A DNA stretch of 64,000 bases from Thiorhodovibrio winogradskyi (lineage in GTDB: Bacteria; Pseudomonadota; Gammaproteobacteria; Chromatiales; Chromatiaceae), in NCBI RefSeq assembly GCF_036208045.1, contig NZ_CP121472.1:4103531-4167530 (forward strand), in the 5' to 3' direction. The first letter of the stretch is position 1. Each line of letters starts with the position of its first letter. A program made the translations under genes and the position numbers. Shown here in pieces: positions 35,360 to 44,119 of the stretch. The notes below the pieces were generated by a model. It saw only the letters and a program-made list of their open reading frames with translations, was not told where the DNA came from and did no database searches.

Positions 35360-38300
35360 ATGCTCATCAAAAACCTTTTCACCAAACCCGTCGACCGCCC
35401 CATCAACGGCGTGATCAAGGCCGATCAGGACGATGCCGCCTCGGTGTGGCAGGAACTCGACGAGTATGTCATCACCAAGGAGCTCGACACCCACTTCCGG
35501 CGCTTCTTCGACGCCTTTCTCAAGACCATCGACCAGGCCGGCGACCCACATGTCCTGGGTTTGATCGGGGTGTGGATTTCCGGCTTCTTCGGCTCCGGCA
35601 AGTCGCATTTCCTCAAGATCCTGTCCTACCTGCTCGAGAACCGCGAGATCAGCTACCAGGGGCAGACCCGGCGGGCGATTGACTTCTTCGACGGCAAGAT
35701 CCAGGACGCCATGCTCGCCGGCGACATCAAGCGCGCGCTCAGTACCGACACCGATGTGATCCTGTTCAACATCGACAGCAAGGCCGACAGCAGCGGACGC
35801 GACGCCATCCTGCGGGTGTTCCTCAAGGTGTTCAACCAGAAGCTCGGTTACAGCGGCGATTACCCGCACCTGGCCGATATCGAGCGCCGCCTCGACCAGC
35901 AGGGCGAGCTTCAGGCGTTCAAGGCCGCCTTTCATGCCGTCGCGGGAGTCGACTGGGACGCCGAGCGCGACGGGTACAGCTTCTATCAGGACGAGATCGT
36001 TCAGGCCCTGGCCGATACGCTGGGCAAAAGCCCCGAGGGCGCGCGCGCCTGGCTGGAGCGCGCGGAAGCCGATTTTGAGTCCCTGCTGACGGTGGAGAAC
36101 TTCGCCGGTTGGGTGCGCGAATACTTGGATCAACCGCACCCAGGGCAAGCCGCCGCACCCGGCCAAGGCCGCCGCATCGTCTTCCTGGTCGATGAGATCG
36201 GCCAGTTCATCGGTCAGGACACCCACCTGATGCTGAGCCTGCAAACCATCACCGAGAACCTCGGCACCGCCTGCGGCGGGCGCGCCTGGGTGGTGGTCAC
36301 CTCGCAAGAGGACATCGACGCCATCCTCGGCGAAGTGCGCGCGTCCAAGGCCAATGACTTCTCCAAGATTCAGGGCCGTTTCAAGACCCGGTTGTCGCTG
36401 TCCAGCGGCAATGTCGATGAGGTGATCCAGAAGCGCCTGCTGACCAAGACCGAGCCGGCGCGTGCCGCGCTGAGCCAGGTCTATGCCGAGAGCGCCGACA
36501 TCCTCAAGAACCAGCTCAGCTTCAGCCACGTCGGCATGACCTTCAAGCCCTTCGCCGACGCCGCCGACTTCGCCGCCGTCTATCCCTTTGCGCCCTACCA
36601 GTTCCAGCTGGTGCAGAAGATCTTCGAGGCCATTCGCCGCCACGGCGTCACCGGCTTGCATCTGGCGCGCGGCGAGCGCTCGATGCTCGATGCCTTTCAG
36701 TCCGCCGCGACCCAGCTCAGGGACACCGAGGTCGGCGTTTTGGTGCCCTTGTACCGCTTCTATCCGGCCATCGAGAGCTTTCTCGAAGGGGTGGTCAAGT
36801 CGACCATCGACAACGCCGAGCGCAACGACAAGCTCGACCCCTTCGATACCCTGGTACTCAAGACCCTGTTCCTGATCCGCTATGTCGATGAGATTCGCGG
36901 CAACGTCGATAACCTGGTGACGCTCTTCGTCGACCGCATCGACGCCGACCGCCTGGCCCTGCGCCACCAGATCGAAGCCAGCCTGCAACGCTTGGAGCGC
37001 GAAACCCTGATCGGCCGCAATGGCGAGGACTTCTTCTTCCTCACCAACGAGGAGCGCGACATCAGCCGCGAGATCAAGGACATCGATCTCAGCCCCGCCG
37101 AGGAGACCAAGCTGCTCGCCGAGCTGCTGTTCGAGGACGTGCTCAAGGGACTACGCAAGCACCGCTTTCCGGACAACGGCAAGGACTTCGGCCTCACCCG
37201 CCTGTGCGACCTGCACCCGCACGGGCAGCGCAGCGACGGCGATCTGGTGCTCTCCGTCATCACCCCGCTGGCCGACGACTATGGCCTTTATGACGAGACC
37301 CGCTGCATTCTCAACAGCGCGGCCGATGGCGGCGCGCTCATCCTCAAGCTGCCCGATGACAAAACCCTAGCACGCGAGATTCGCACCCTGATCCAGACCG
37401 ACAAGTACGTCGGGCGCAAAAACGACGGCAGCGCCTCCCACACCACCTTGCGCATCCTGCGCGAGCGTCAGGAAGAAAACCGCGAGCGCCGCGCGCGTCT
37501 GCTGCGCATGCTCGACGCGCACGGCCAGGAGGCCGCCTGCCATGCCGCCGGTCAGCCCGTCCCGACCAAAGCCAAGAGCGCGGCCCAGGTCATCATCGAC
37601 GGGCTGAATTATCTGGTGCGCAACAGCTTCAACAAGCTCGGCTACCTCACCCAGCTATCGGCCAACCCCCAGGCCGAGATCAAGGCCATCCTCAGCGCCA
37701 CCGATGTCGATGACCTCGGCTTCTCGCTGGAGGCCGGCCAGGGCAATCAACAAGCCATTCAAGAGTTGGCGCAGCACATCGAGCTGATGGCCAGCGCCAA
37801 CCATGCCATGGTGCTGGAAGCCCTGGTGCAGGAGCGCTTCGGTCGCCGGCCCTATGGCTGGCCGGAATGGGAGGTGGTGCTGCTAATCGCCCGCTTGCTG
37901 CGCCGGGGCGACATCAGCCTGGTGCTCGACGGCGATACCCTGAGCCTGGAAAAAGCCTATGAGCCGCTCACCTCGCCGAGCAAGTGGCGCAAACTGCGGC
38001 TGATCAAGCGCAAAACCGTCGACAGCGGCCAGCTCCAGCAGGCGCGGCAGCTCGCCAAGGAGCTGTTCAGCAGCCTGGCCCCCGATGGCGAGGACGCCAT
38101 CGATGCCCACCTGCGCGAACAGCTCGGGCGCTGGCGCGGGGATCTCAGCGAGTACCAAACCCTAGCCGGCACCGGTCAGTATCCCGGCGGACCAACCATT
38201 GCCGACGCGCTCGGCGTGATCAAGGCACTCAGCGCCGAGACCGACAGCGTCAGCCTCATCGAGCAATTCCTTGCGCGCAAGAGCGACCTGCTTGATCTGG

Positions 38301-38971
38301 CCGACGACATCCATGAGCTGCGCAACTTCTACACCCACCAGCGCCAAGCCTGGGATCAGCTGATTGACGCCAAACAGCGCTTCCAGGCCAACCGCACCGA
38401 GCTGGAGCAGCATGGCGATGCCGCCGCCGCGCTCAAGCGCATCGCCGAGATTCTCGCGGCCCCCGCGCCCTACGGCATGGTCAAGGAAGCCGCCGGGCTG
38501 ATCCACCGCATCGAGCAGGTCAATGACGGGCTGATTGCCGCGCAGCGCGACCGGATCCTACCCGAAATCGACAAACAACTCGCCAAGGTACAGAGCGAGC
38601 TGGACGCCGCCCAGGCCGATAACACCCTAAGTAACCAATGCCTGTATCCGCTGCAACAGCTCAAGCAGCAGATCGCCGCCCAGACCAGCCTGGCGCACAT
38701 CACCCAGGCCGGCATCCGCGCGCTGGAACTAGCCGACGCCGCCTTTGCCAAGATCGAGGCCAGCGCCCCGCCGCCGCCGAAGCAACCGAGCGATGGCGTC
38801 AAAGAGAAACCGGGCCAGCCCTACGTCAAACCGCGCCGGGTGATCAAGCCCGCCGCGCTGGCACCGGAGGGTTATCTGGAGACTCAGGCCGATATCGATG
38901 CGTACCTCGACAAGCTGCGCGGAGCGCTGGAGACGGTGATTGCCGCGGGTGATCGCATTGAGCTTCGCTGA
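35360..38971 (+). CDS. brxC: BREX P-loop ATPase BrxC (PglY-like)
   Basis: 1203 residues. It begins MLIKNLFTKPVDRPINGVIKADQ, the normal BrxC start, and has Walker A GFFGSGKSHFLK at about residues 74-85. An ATPase region follows with VFLVDEIGQFIG (Walker B, ~275) and VVVTSQEDIDAI, then long helical segments and a Pro-rich linker before the C-terminal domain. BrxC is the large ATPase of BREX and is essential for exclusion. Directly before its ATG the sequence is all pyrimidine with a C run, so no Shine-Dalgarno exists. Full length with no repeat insertions, unlike pglX. Confidence 0.95.
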   Translation: MLIKNLFTKPVDRPINGVIKADQDDAASVWQELDEYVITKELDTHFRRFFDAFLKTIDQAGDPHVLGLIGVWISGFFGSGKSHFLKILSYLLENREISYQGQTRRAIDFFDGKIQDAMLAGDIKRALSTDTDVILFNIDSKADSSGRDAILRVFLKVFNQKLGYSGDYPHLADIERRLDQQGELQAFKAAFHAVAGVDWDAERDGYSFYQDEIVQALADTLGKSPEGARAWLERAEADFESLLTVENFAGWVREYLDQPHPGQAAAPGQGRRIVFLVDEIGQFIGQDTHLMLSLQTITENLGTACGGRAWVVVTSQEDIDAILGEVRASKANDFSKIQGRFKTRLSLSSGNVDEVIQKRLLTKTEPARAALSQVYAESADILKNQLSFSHVGMTFKPFADAADFAAVYPFAPYQFQLVQKIFEAIRRHGVTGLHLARGERSMLDAFQSAATQLRDTEVGVLVPLYRFYPAIESFLEGVVKSTIDNAERNDKLDPFDTLVLKTLFLIRYVDEIRGNVDNLVTLFVDRIDADRLALRHQIEASLQRLERETLIGRNGEDFFFLTNEERDISREIKDIDLSPAEETKLLAELLFEDVLKGLRKHRFPDNGKDFGLTRLCDLHPHGQRSDGDLVLSVITPLADDYGLYDETRCILNSAADGGALILKLPDDKTLAREIRTLIQTDKYVGRKNDGSASHTTLRILRERQEENRERRARLLRMLDAHGQEAACHAAGQPVPTKAKSAAQVIIDGLNYLVRNSFNKLGYLTQLSANPQAEIKAILSATDVDDLGFSLEAGQGNQQAIQELAQHIELMASANHAMVLEALVQERFGRRPYGWPEWEVVLLIARLLRRGDISLVLDGDTLSLEKAYEPLTSPSKWRKLRLIKRKTVDSGQLQQARQLAKELFSSLAPDGEDAIDAHLREQLGRWRGDLSEYQTLAGTGQYPGGPTIADALGVIKALSAETDSVSLIEQFLARKSDLLDLADDIHELRNFYTHQRQAWDQLIDAKQRFQANRTELEQHGDAAAALKRIAEILAAPAPYGMVKEAAGLIHRIEQVNDGLIAAQRDRILPEIDKQLAKVQSELDAAQADNTLSNQCLYPLQQLKQQIAAQTSLAHITQAGIRALELADAAFAKIEASAPPPPKQPSDGVKEKPGQPYVKPRRVIKPAALAPEGYLETQADIDAYLDKLRGALETVIAAGDRIELR

Positions 38972-39282
38972 TGATCGCCGAGATTCAGGACAAGATCCGA
39001 TCGCGCCACTATGAGCTATCGCGTCATGCACTCGACCAGAGCATCAAGCGTGGCATCCGCATCGCCGAGCTTGAAGAGGCGCTGCTTGGGAAGGCGGAAA
39101 TCATTGAAGATTATCCGGATGATAAGTATGGACCGAGTTGTCTCATCTTGGGTTACAGCGTCGCCGGACGCGCGCTGCATATCGTCTGTAGCTACCCAAG
39201 TCGGCCGCTCGTGAAGATAATCACAGTCTATGAACCTGATGCAACGAAATGGCTGGCTGACCGTCATCGAATGTACGCCTAG
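38971..39282 (+). CDS. DUF4258 protein (RelE-like toxin candidate)
   Basis: 103 residues; the ATG overlaps the brxC stop (TGATG). The features are IRSRHYELSRHALDQSIKRGI, ALLGKAEIIEDYPDDKYGPSCLILGY and LHIVCSYP...VKIITVYEPD, the DUF4258 pattern with an HA...R pair and beta strands like RelE nucleases. The next gene is a YgiT-type protein, which is the common partner, so this is a likely type II toxin-antitoxin pair within BREX. Confidence 0.8.
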   Translation: MIAEIQDKIRSRHYELSRHALDQSIKRGIRIAELEEALLGKAEIIEDYPDDKYGPSCLILGYSVAGRALHIVCSYPSRPLVKIITVYEPDATKWLADRHRMYA

Positions 39283-39311
39283 CCGTTCCAAGAAGAGCGA
39301 GGGATGAAGCG

Positions 39312-39521
39312 ATGCAAGAAACAATGATCGACACCCAGGTAACCTACAGGGTCGAGCACGCCGGCAAGCTCTACGTGATCGAGCATGTGCCAGCCCGCGT
39401 GTGCCAGGAGACCGGCGAGGAATACTTTGCCCCAGAAACCGTTGAGCACATTCAGTCCATCATCGCTGGACATGCAAGGCCTGTGCGGGTGATCGAAACG
39501 CCGGTCTACGACTACGCATGA
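39312..39521 (+). CDS. YgiT-type antitoxin-like protein lacking most zinc cysteines
   Basis: 69 residues. VEHVPARVCQETGEEYFAPETVEHIQ matches the second half of the YgiT/MqsA zinc-finger region (VPARVCxxCGE.Y), but the first CxxC pair is absent and only one Cys remains. It is normally paired with DUF4258 toxins, as here, 29 bases upstream. Antitoxin role inferred. Confidence 0.75.
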   Translation: MQETMIDTQVTYRVEHAGKLYVIEHVPARVCQETGEEYFAPETVEHIQSIIAGHARPVRVIETPVYDYA

Positions 39522-39536
39522 GGTCTTGTCCCAATC

Positions 39537-39767
39537 ATGCCGGCCATCACGCTCTCAAGTCGCTTCCAATTCACCCTACCCAAAGCCGTGCGTGAAGAGC
39601 TGAACCTGCAAGCAGGTCAGCGCTTTGCGGTCATCCCAAAGGGCGACATCATTACCCTGGTGCCGATCCCGACGCTGGCCGAGATGCGTGGCATCGCTAA
39701 AGGTGCTGATACCAGCAACATCCGAGATCGTGCAGACCGCCTAGAACGCTGCAAGCCTCAAGTCTGA
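39537..39767 (+). CDS. AbrB/MazE-family antitoxin-like DNA-binding protein (orphan)
   Basis: 76 residues with the swapped-hairpin AbrB start ITLSSRFQFTLPKAVREELNLQAGQRFAV and a C-terminal acidic and basic tail. Such proteins usually precede a VapC PIN toxin, but pglX starts 22 bases after its stop and no toxin gene is present. It could act as a local regulator of pglX or be a remnant. Confidence 0.8.
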   Translation: MPAITLSSRFQFTLPKAVREELNLQAGQRFAVIPKGDIITLVPIPTLAEMRGIAKGADTSNIRDRADRLERCKPQV

Positions 39768-39789
39768 ACCAAGAAGGCCACTGACCTCC

Positions 39790-42700
39790 ATGCAAACCAA
39801 CAAACTCAAAACCTACGCCCCCAAGGCCCGCCGCGACTTCATCGCCGCCGTCACCCGCCGCGCCGGGCTGTTCGGGCTCAGCGCCGAGCGCATCGCCGAG
39901 GCGCGCGAAGAAGGCGAGCTGCTGGTCATCGACGGCCAAGCGCACCCGCGCCGCATCGCCCGGCAGCGCGCGCGGCTCGCCGAGCGCATCCGCGCGCAGG
40001 GCTTCGAGCCAGTCATGGAGGCCGCCGCCTACACCTGGTTCAACCGCCTGATCGCCATCCGCTACATGGAGCTGCACGGCTTCCTTGATCACAGCTACCG
40101 CGTCCTCAGCCATCCCGCCGCCGTGGGCGCGAGCGGCGCGCCGCCGGAGATCCTGGAGCAGGCCCAGCACGTCGAGCTGCCCGGCCTGGAGCGCGAGCGG
40201 GTCATCGAGCTCAAGATGGACGGCACCCAGGACGAGACCCTCTATCGCGAGCTGCTGCTGGCCCAATGCCGCGCGCTGCACCAGGCCATGCCCTTCCTGT
40301 TCGAGCCGGTCGACGACGAGACCGAGCTGCTGCTGCCCGACCGCCTGCTGCAAACCGACTCCCTGATCCGCGAGCTGGTCAGCGCTATCCCCGAGGCCGA
40401 CTGGCAACCGATCGAGATCATCGGCTGGCTGTACCAGTTCTACATCTCCGAGAAGAAGGACCAGGTCATCGGCAAGGTGGTCAAGAGCGAGGACATCCCC
40501 GCCGCCACCCAGCTCTTCACCCCGAACTGGATCGTCAAGTACATGGTCCAGAACAGCCTCGGCGCGCAGTGGCTGGCGACCTATCCCGACTCGCCGCTCA
40601 AGGCGCAGATGGCCTATTACATCGAGCCCGCCGAGCAGACCCCGGAGGTGCAGGCGCAGCTGGAGAAGATGCAGCGGGAGTGGTTGGCGGAGAAGGCGGG
40701 TGGTTTAGGGGCGAGGGGAGAGGATCGAGGGATTAGGGGTGAGGGGCTAGGGGCGAGTGGGGACGCTGACGACTCTGCCCTCACCCCTCACCCCTCGCCC
40801 CTAACCCCTAATTCTTATTCCCTTTCCCCTGAACACTTGACCCTGATGGACCCCGCCTGCGGCTCCGGCCACATCCTGGTCGAGGCCTATGAGCTGTTCA
40901 AGGCGATCTATCTGGAGCGTGGCTATCGGCTGCGGGATATTCCGAAGCTGATTCTGGAGAAGAACCTGTACGGACTGGACATCGACCCGCGCGCGGCGCA
41001 GTTGGCCGGGTTCGCGTTGATGATGAAGGCAAGGGAGGATGATCGGCGGGTGTTGGAGCGGGGGGTGACGCTCAATGTGATGGCGTTGGAGGAGTCGGGG
41101 GGGTTAAGAAGTGAAGAAGTGAAGAAGTTGGGAAGTGAAGAAGGGATTGCGGAGGCTGTGGATGAGTTGGTGGAGTTGTTTCGGCATGCTCGGACTTTTG
41201 GGTCGTTGATTCAGGTGCCGGAGGGGTTAGCGGAGAAGCTGCCGGCGTTGCAACAGCTCAGCGAGTTGACCAGCCACGACCTGTTTGTCTCCGAGGCGCT
41301 CAAGCGATTAGGGCCACTAGTGCGGCAGGCTGGAATGTTGGCGACGCAGTACCAGGCAGTGGTAGCGAACCCGCCGTATATGGGGGGCGGCAATTTCTGC
41401 GCGCTATTGAAGAATTTTGTAAAGGCGCGTTATGAGGCGGGCAAGGGTGACCTCTACGGTGCGTTCCTATTGCGTAACGTCTTGCTTACGGCGAGCGCAG
41501 GACGCGTCGGGATGATAACCATTCCAAACTGGATGTCTCTGTCCGCTTACAAGAACCTTAGGAGAGCGATCTGCCGAGATGCCCCCATTCAACAGCTAGT
41601 GCACAACGGAAGGGGTGTTTGGGGTGCTGACTTCGGGAGTTGCTCGTTTGTGCTGCAACGCTCTTCGCCTCATGCGATTCGGGGAACGTTTCTTCGCCTT
41701 TTTTCCGAGCACAGCAAAGTCGCTACCAACGATGAGATAGTGCGCCGATTCTTTGAAAAGCCACGCTTTCTATGCTCAAACACGAACTTTGCGAAAATAC
41801 CCGGCAGCCCGATCGCTTACTGGGCTACAACGCAAGTGTACACAAGCTTCGACCGCCAAAAGTTAAATGAAATAGCTAACCCGAGAATTGGTATACAGAG
41901 CGGCGACAACGAAAGCCATTACCGACAATGGTTTGAGGTAAGCTCTGCAGACCGGTATCTTAGTTTTTCCGAGTGGACCCAAACAAATACTCTGCGCCGC
42001 TGCTGGGTGCCGCTTCAGCAAGGCGGAGACCGCCGAAAGTGGTACGGCAATAACGATGCTTTGGTAAATCTTCAGAATTCTGGAAGAGACATTCTGAATA
42101 CTCATAACGCGTCTTTACGAAATCAAGAACACTACTTCAGAGAATCTATCGTCTGGAACCGTGTAAGTAATGGTCGGTTTTTCGTGCGCCAAGTTGGTTC
42201 CGGCTACGCGTTTGACGATGTTAGCCCGTTTGTTCAGCCGAAAAGTGGCCAATCCTTGTGCTTCTTGCTCGGACTGCTTGGCTCGAGCGCCGCCCGATAT
42301 TTTCTGCGGTTCATTAGTACTGGAATGAAGACGGAAGTTGGGCACGTTGCATCTCTTCCACTGCCGCAAAAGATCGGCGGACAAGGCGAATTATGGCGCG
42401 AGGTTTGGCGCTTGGTCGAAGGTGGAAAAGCCGATTGGAACGCTTACGAACGCTCCTGGGACTTCCAATCCCTCCCTCTCCTGGAAGCTTCCTGCGACCG
42501 CACCGCGATCCTCGAATCCAGCTACACCGCTTGGATCACCCGGAACCGCGACACCATCGCCGAGATGAAACGCCTCGAAGAGGAAAACAACCGCCTCTTC
42601 ATCGACGCCTACGGCCTCCAAGACGAACTCACCCCCGAAGTCCCCATTGACCAAATCACCCTGACGGTCAACCCCGCCTACCGCTACGGCTGGAAAGGGG

Positions 42701-44115
42701 TTAGGGAAGAGGGGTTAGGGAAGAGGGATGAGGGTCCAGTGAAGACGATGCATCCTCACCCCTCACCCCTCACCCCTGAACCCTCACCCCTAAACCCAGA
42801 CCCCTACGAAATCCCCGAGCTAGCCAAACGCTTCCGCGAAGACACGATGCAGGAACTGGTCTCCTACGCCATCGGCTGCATGATGGGTCGCTATCGTCTG
42901 GATCGCCCGGGATTGATCTACGCACACTCCGGCAACGAGCATTTCTGGACAATCTACGAAGGAAAAGACCGGAATGAAGAACTCACCCCTCACCCCTCAC
43001 CCCTCACCCCTCCCCACCCAGGGGTTAGTGAAGAGCTACCAGGACTTGATCGTCTGGCAGAAGGCGATGGAACTGGTGGAGCGAGTCTACCGAATGACCA
43101 AGACCTTTCCGGCCGAGGAACGCTACGGCTTGAGCAATCAAATTCGGCGAGCGGCAGTCTCGATACCATCGAACATCGCGGAGGGTCATGCACGTCAGAG
43201 CAAGGCAGAGTATCGGAACTTCCTTTCGATCGCCCAGGGATCGAGGGCCGAGGTGGAAACACAGACTTTGATCGCCCTTCGGCTGGGCTACGTGACGAAC
43301 CCGCAAGTCGAAACGATCCTCTCGCTGCTGACAGAACTCTCGAAGATGCTCAACGCGCTGCAACGCAAACTCGCCCCTCATCCCTAACCCCTCGCCCCTT
43401 CTTCCCCCCAGATGAGGACGGCATCCTGCCGATCACCGACACCGACTGGTTCGAGGACGACGCCGCGAATCGGGTGGTGGAGTTTATTGATGTGGTGTGG
43501 GGGGAAGAGAGTCAAGAAGTTAAGAAGTTAAGAAGTGAAGAAGCAGATGACCCAAGCGCCGCCCCTCTTACTTCTTCACTTCCCAACTTCCGTACTTCTT
43601 CACTTCTTGACCAAAATCTCGCCTTCCTCGCCGCCAACCTCAACCCCAAAAAAACCGAATCCCCCCGCGAAACCATCCGCCGCTACCTCGCCGACAAATT
43701 CTTCAAAGACCACCTGCAAACCTACAAAAAGCGCCCGATCTACTGGTGCTTCACCAGCGGCAAACACAAAGCCTTCCAATGCCTGGTCTACCTGCACCGC
43801 TACCACCAAGGCACCCTGGCGCGGATGCGCATGGAATACGTCGTCCCGCTGCAAAGCAAAATGGCCGCGCGCATCGACAGCCTGGCCGACGACATCGAAG
43901 CCGCCAGCAGCGGCGCCCAGGCCAAGCGTCTGCAAAAAGAGCGCGACAAGCTCGGCAAACAGCTCGACGAACTGCGCCGCTTCGACGAACAACTGCGCCA
44001 CCACGCCGACCAGCGCATCGCCCTCGACCTCGACGACGGGGTAAAGGTCAACTACGGCAAGTTCGGCGACCTGCTGGCCGAGGTGAAGGCGGTGACGGGG
44101 CAGAAGAGCGCCTGA
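39790..44115 (+). CDS. pglX: BREX-1 adenine-specific DNA methyltransferase PglX, with five in-frame repeat-derived insertions
   Basis: 1441 residues, longer than the usual ~1200. It marks host DNA at an N6-adenine in a non-palindromic site. Motif I DPACGSGHIL lies near residue 354 and motif IV NPPYMGGG near 527. Insertions encoded by repeat arrays lie at about nt 40706-40827 (before motif I), 41100-41145, 42697-42800, 42982-43410 (containing a four-helix-bundle gene in another frame) and 43506-43615. Each lies between conserved blocks, for example LIYAHSGNEHFW and DEDGILPITDTDWF. All keep the frame open. The stretch 41390-42420, after motif IV and probably target recognition, is visibly more AT-rich than its flanks. 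Confidence 0.93.
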   Translation: MQTNKLKTYAPKARRDFIAAVTRRAGLFGLSAERIAEAREEGELLVIDGQAHPRRIARQRARLAERIRAQGFEPVMEAAAYTWFNRLIAIRYMELHGFLDHSYRVLSHPAAVGASGAPPEILEQAQHVELPGLERERVIELKMDGTQDETLYRELLLAQCRALHQAMPFLFEPVDDETELLLPDRLLQTDSLIRELVSAIPEADWQPIEIIGWLYQFYISEKKDQVIGKVVKSEDIPAATQLFTPNWIVKYMVQNSLGAQWLATYPDSPLKAQMAYYIEPAEQTPEVQAQLEKMQREWLAEKAGGLGARGEDRGIRGEGLGASGDADDSALTPHPSPLTPNSYSLSPEHLTLMDPACGSGHILVEAYELFKAIYLERGYRLRDIPKLILEKNLYGLDIDPRAAQLAGFALMMKAREDDRRVLERGVTLNVMALEESGGLRSEEVKKLGSEEGIAEAVDELVELFRHARTFGSLIQVPEGLAEKLPALQQLSELTSHDLFVSEALKRLGPLVRQAGMLATQYQAVVANPPYMGGGNFCALLKNFVKARYEAGKGDLYGAFLLRNVLLTASAGRVGMITIPNWMSLSAYKNLRRAICRDAPIQQLVHNGRGVWGADFGSCSFVLQRSSPHAIRGTFLRLFSEHSKVATNDEIVRRFFEKPRFLCSNTNFAKIPGSPIAYWATTQVYTSFDRQKLNEIANPRIGIQSGDNESHYRQWFEVSSADRYLSFSEWTQTNTLRRCWVPLQQGGDRRKWYGNNDALVNLQNSGRDILNTHNASLRNQEHYFRESIVWNRVSNGRFFVRQVGSGYAFDDVSPFVQPKSGQSLCFLLGLLGSSAARYFLRFISTGMKTEVGHVASLPLPQKIGGQGELWREVWRLVEGGKADWNAYERSWDFQSLPLLEASCDRTAILESSYTAWITRNRDTIAEMKRLEEENNRLFIDAYGLQDELTPEVPIDQITLTVNPAYRYGWKGVREEGLGKRDEGPVKTMHPHPSPLTPEPSPLNPDPYEIPELAKRFREDTMQELVSYAIGCMMGRYRLDRPGLIYAHSGNEHFWTIYEGKDRNEELTPHPSPLTPPHPGVSEELPGLDRLAEGDGTGGASLPNDQDLSGRGTLRLEQSNSASGSLDTIEHRGGSCTSEQGRVSELPFDRPGIEGRGGNTDFDRPSAGLRDEPASRNDPLAADRTLEDAQRAATQTRPSSLTPRPFFPPDEDGILPITDTDWFEDDAANRVVEFIDVVWGEESQEVKKLRSEEADDPSAAPLTSSLPNFRTSSLLDQNLAFLAANLNPKKTESPRETIRRYLADKFFKDHLQTYKKRPIYWCFTSGKHKAFQCLVYLHRYHQGTLARMRMEYVVPLQSKMAARIDSLADDIEAASSGAQAKRLQKERDKLGKQLDELRRFDEQLRHHADQRIALDLDDGVKVNYGKFGDLLAEVKAVTGQKSA
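40706..40827. repeat. Inverted heptamer-type array inside pglX (insert 1)
   Basis: Left half is G-rich (AGGGGTGAGGGG, TTAGGGG units) and right half is C-rich (CACCCCT, CCCCTAA units), separated by the short spacer GGACGCTGACGACTCTGC. In the pglX frame it gives a low-complexity Gly/Arg then Pro/Thr/Ser segment of ~40 residues just before the SAM-binding motif. Confidence 0.85.
41100..41145. repeat. Octamer-type array inside pglX (insert 2)
   Basis: TTAAGAAGTGAAGAAGTGAA-type units in one orientation only, encoding LRSEEVKKLGSEEG in the pglX frame. It has no complementary right half, so it may be an eroded copy or half element. Confidence 0.75.
42697..42800. repeat. Inverted heptamer-type array inside pglX (insert 3)
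   Basis: GGGGTTAGGGAAGA-like units on the left, then a short spacer (CCAGTGAAGACGATGCAT), then CACCCCT units on the right. In frame it encodes REEGLGKRDEG...PHPSPLTPEPSPLNPD between two conserved PglX blocks (YRYGWKG and YEIPELAKRF). Confidence 0.85.
42982..43410 (+). mobile_element. Heptamer-array element carrying a four-helix-bundle gene, inside pglX (insert 4)
   Basis: Begins with four CACCCCT-type units (42982-43013), then AGGGGTTA, the four-helix-bundle gene (43028-43387), and a closing C-rich array (about 43372-43410). The flanks encode uninterrupted PglX sequence (YEGKDRNE before, DEDGILPITDTDWF after). No transposase or recombinase is present, so mobility would need a helper. Confidence 0.7.
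43028..43387 (+). CDS. Four-helix-bundle protein (S23/IVS-encoded, Avd-like), nested in pglX
   Basis: 119 residues from GTG 43028, in the +1 frame relative to pglX. It has the family signature SYQDLIVWQKAMELVERVY, FPAEERYGLSNQIRRAAVSIPSNIAEGHAR, YRNFLSIAQGSRAEVETQTLIA and a C-terminal helix. The upstream ATG at 42974 would only add translated repeat sequence. Relatives are encoded in 23S rRNA intervening sequences and, as Avd, bind RNA in diversity-generating retroelements. It closely resembles the protein at 50102 and shares a GTG start just after the array. Whether it is expressed from within pglX is unknown. Confidence 0.8.
   Translation: MKSYQDLIVWQKAMELVERVYRMTKTFPAEERYGLSNQIRRAAVSIPSNIAEGHARQSKAEYRNFLSIAQGSRAEVETQTLIALRLGYVTNPQVETILSLLTELSKMLNALQRKLAPHP
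43506..43615. repeat. Inverted octamer-type array inside pglX (insert 5)
   Basis: Left GAAGTTAA/GAAGTGAA units (43518-43545), a spacer beginning GCAGATGACCCAAGCGCCGC, and right TTCTTCACTTCCCAACTTCC units up to about 43615. In frame it encodes EVKKLRSEEADDPSAAPLTS and SLPNFRTSSLL between conserved DVVWG and NLAFLAANL. Confidence 0.85.
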
Positions 44116-44119
44116 TCGC

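Noticed and set aside
35330-36988. 552-codon minus-strand frame opposite brxC
   Set aside because: It is the shadow of the brxC coding strand; the plus strand has the conserved BrxC motifs.
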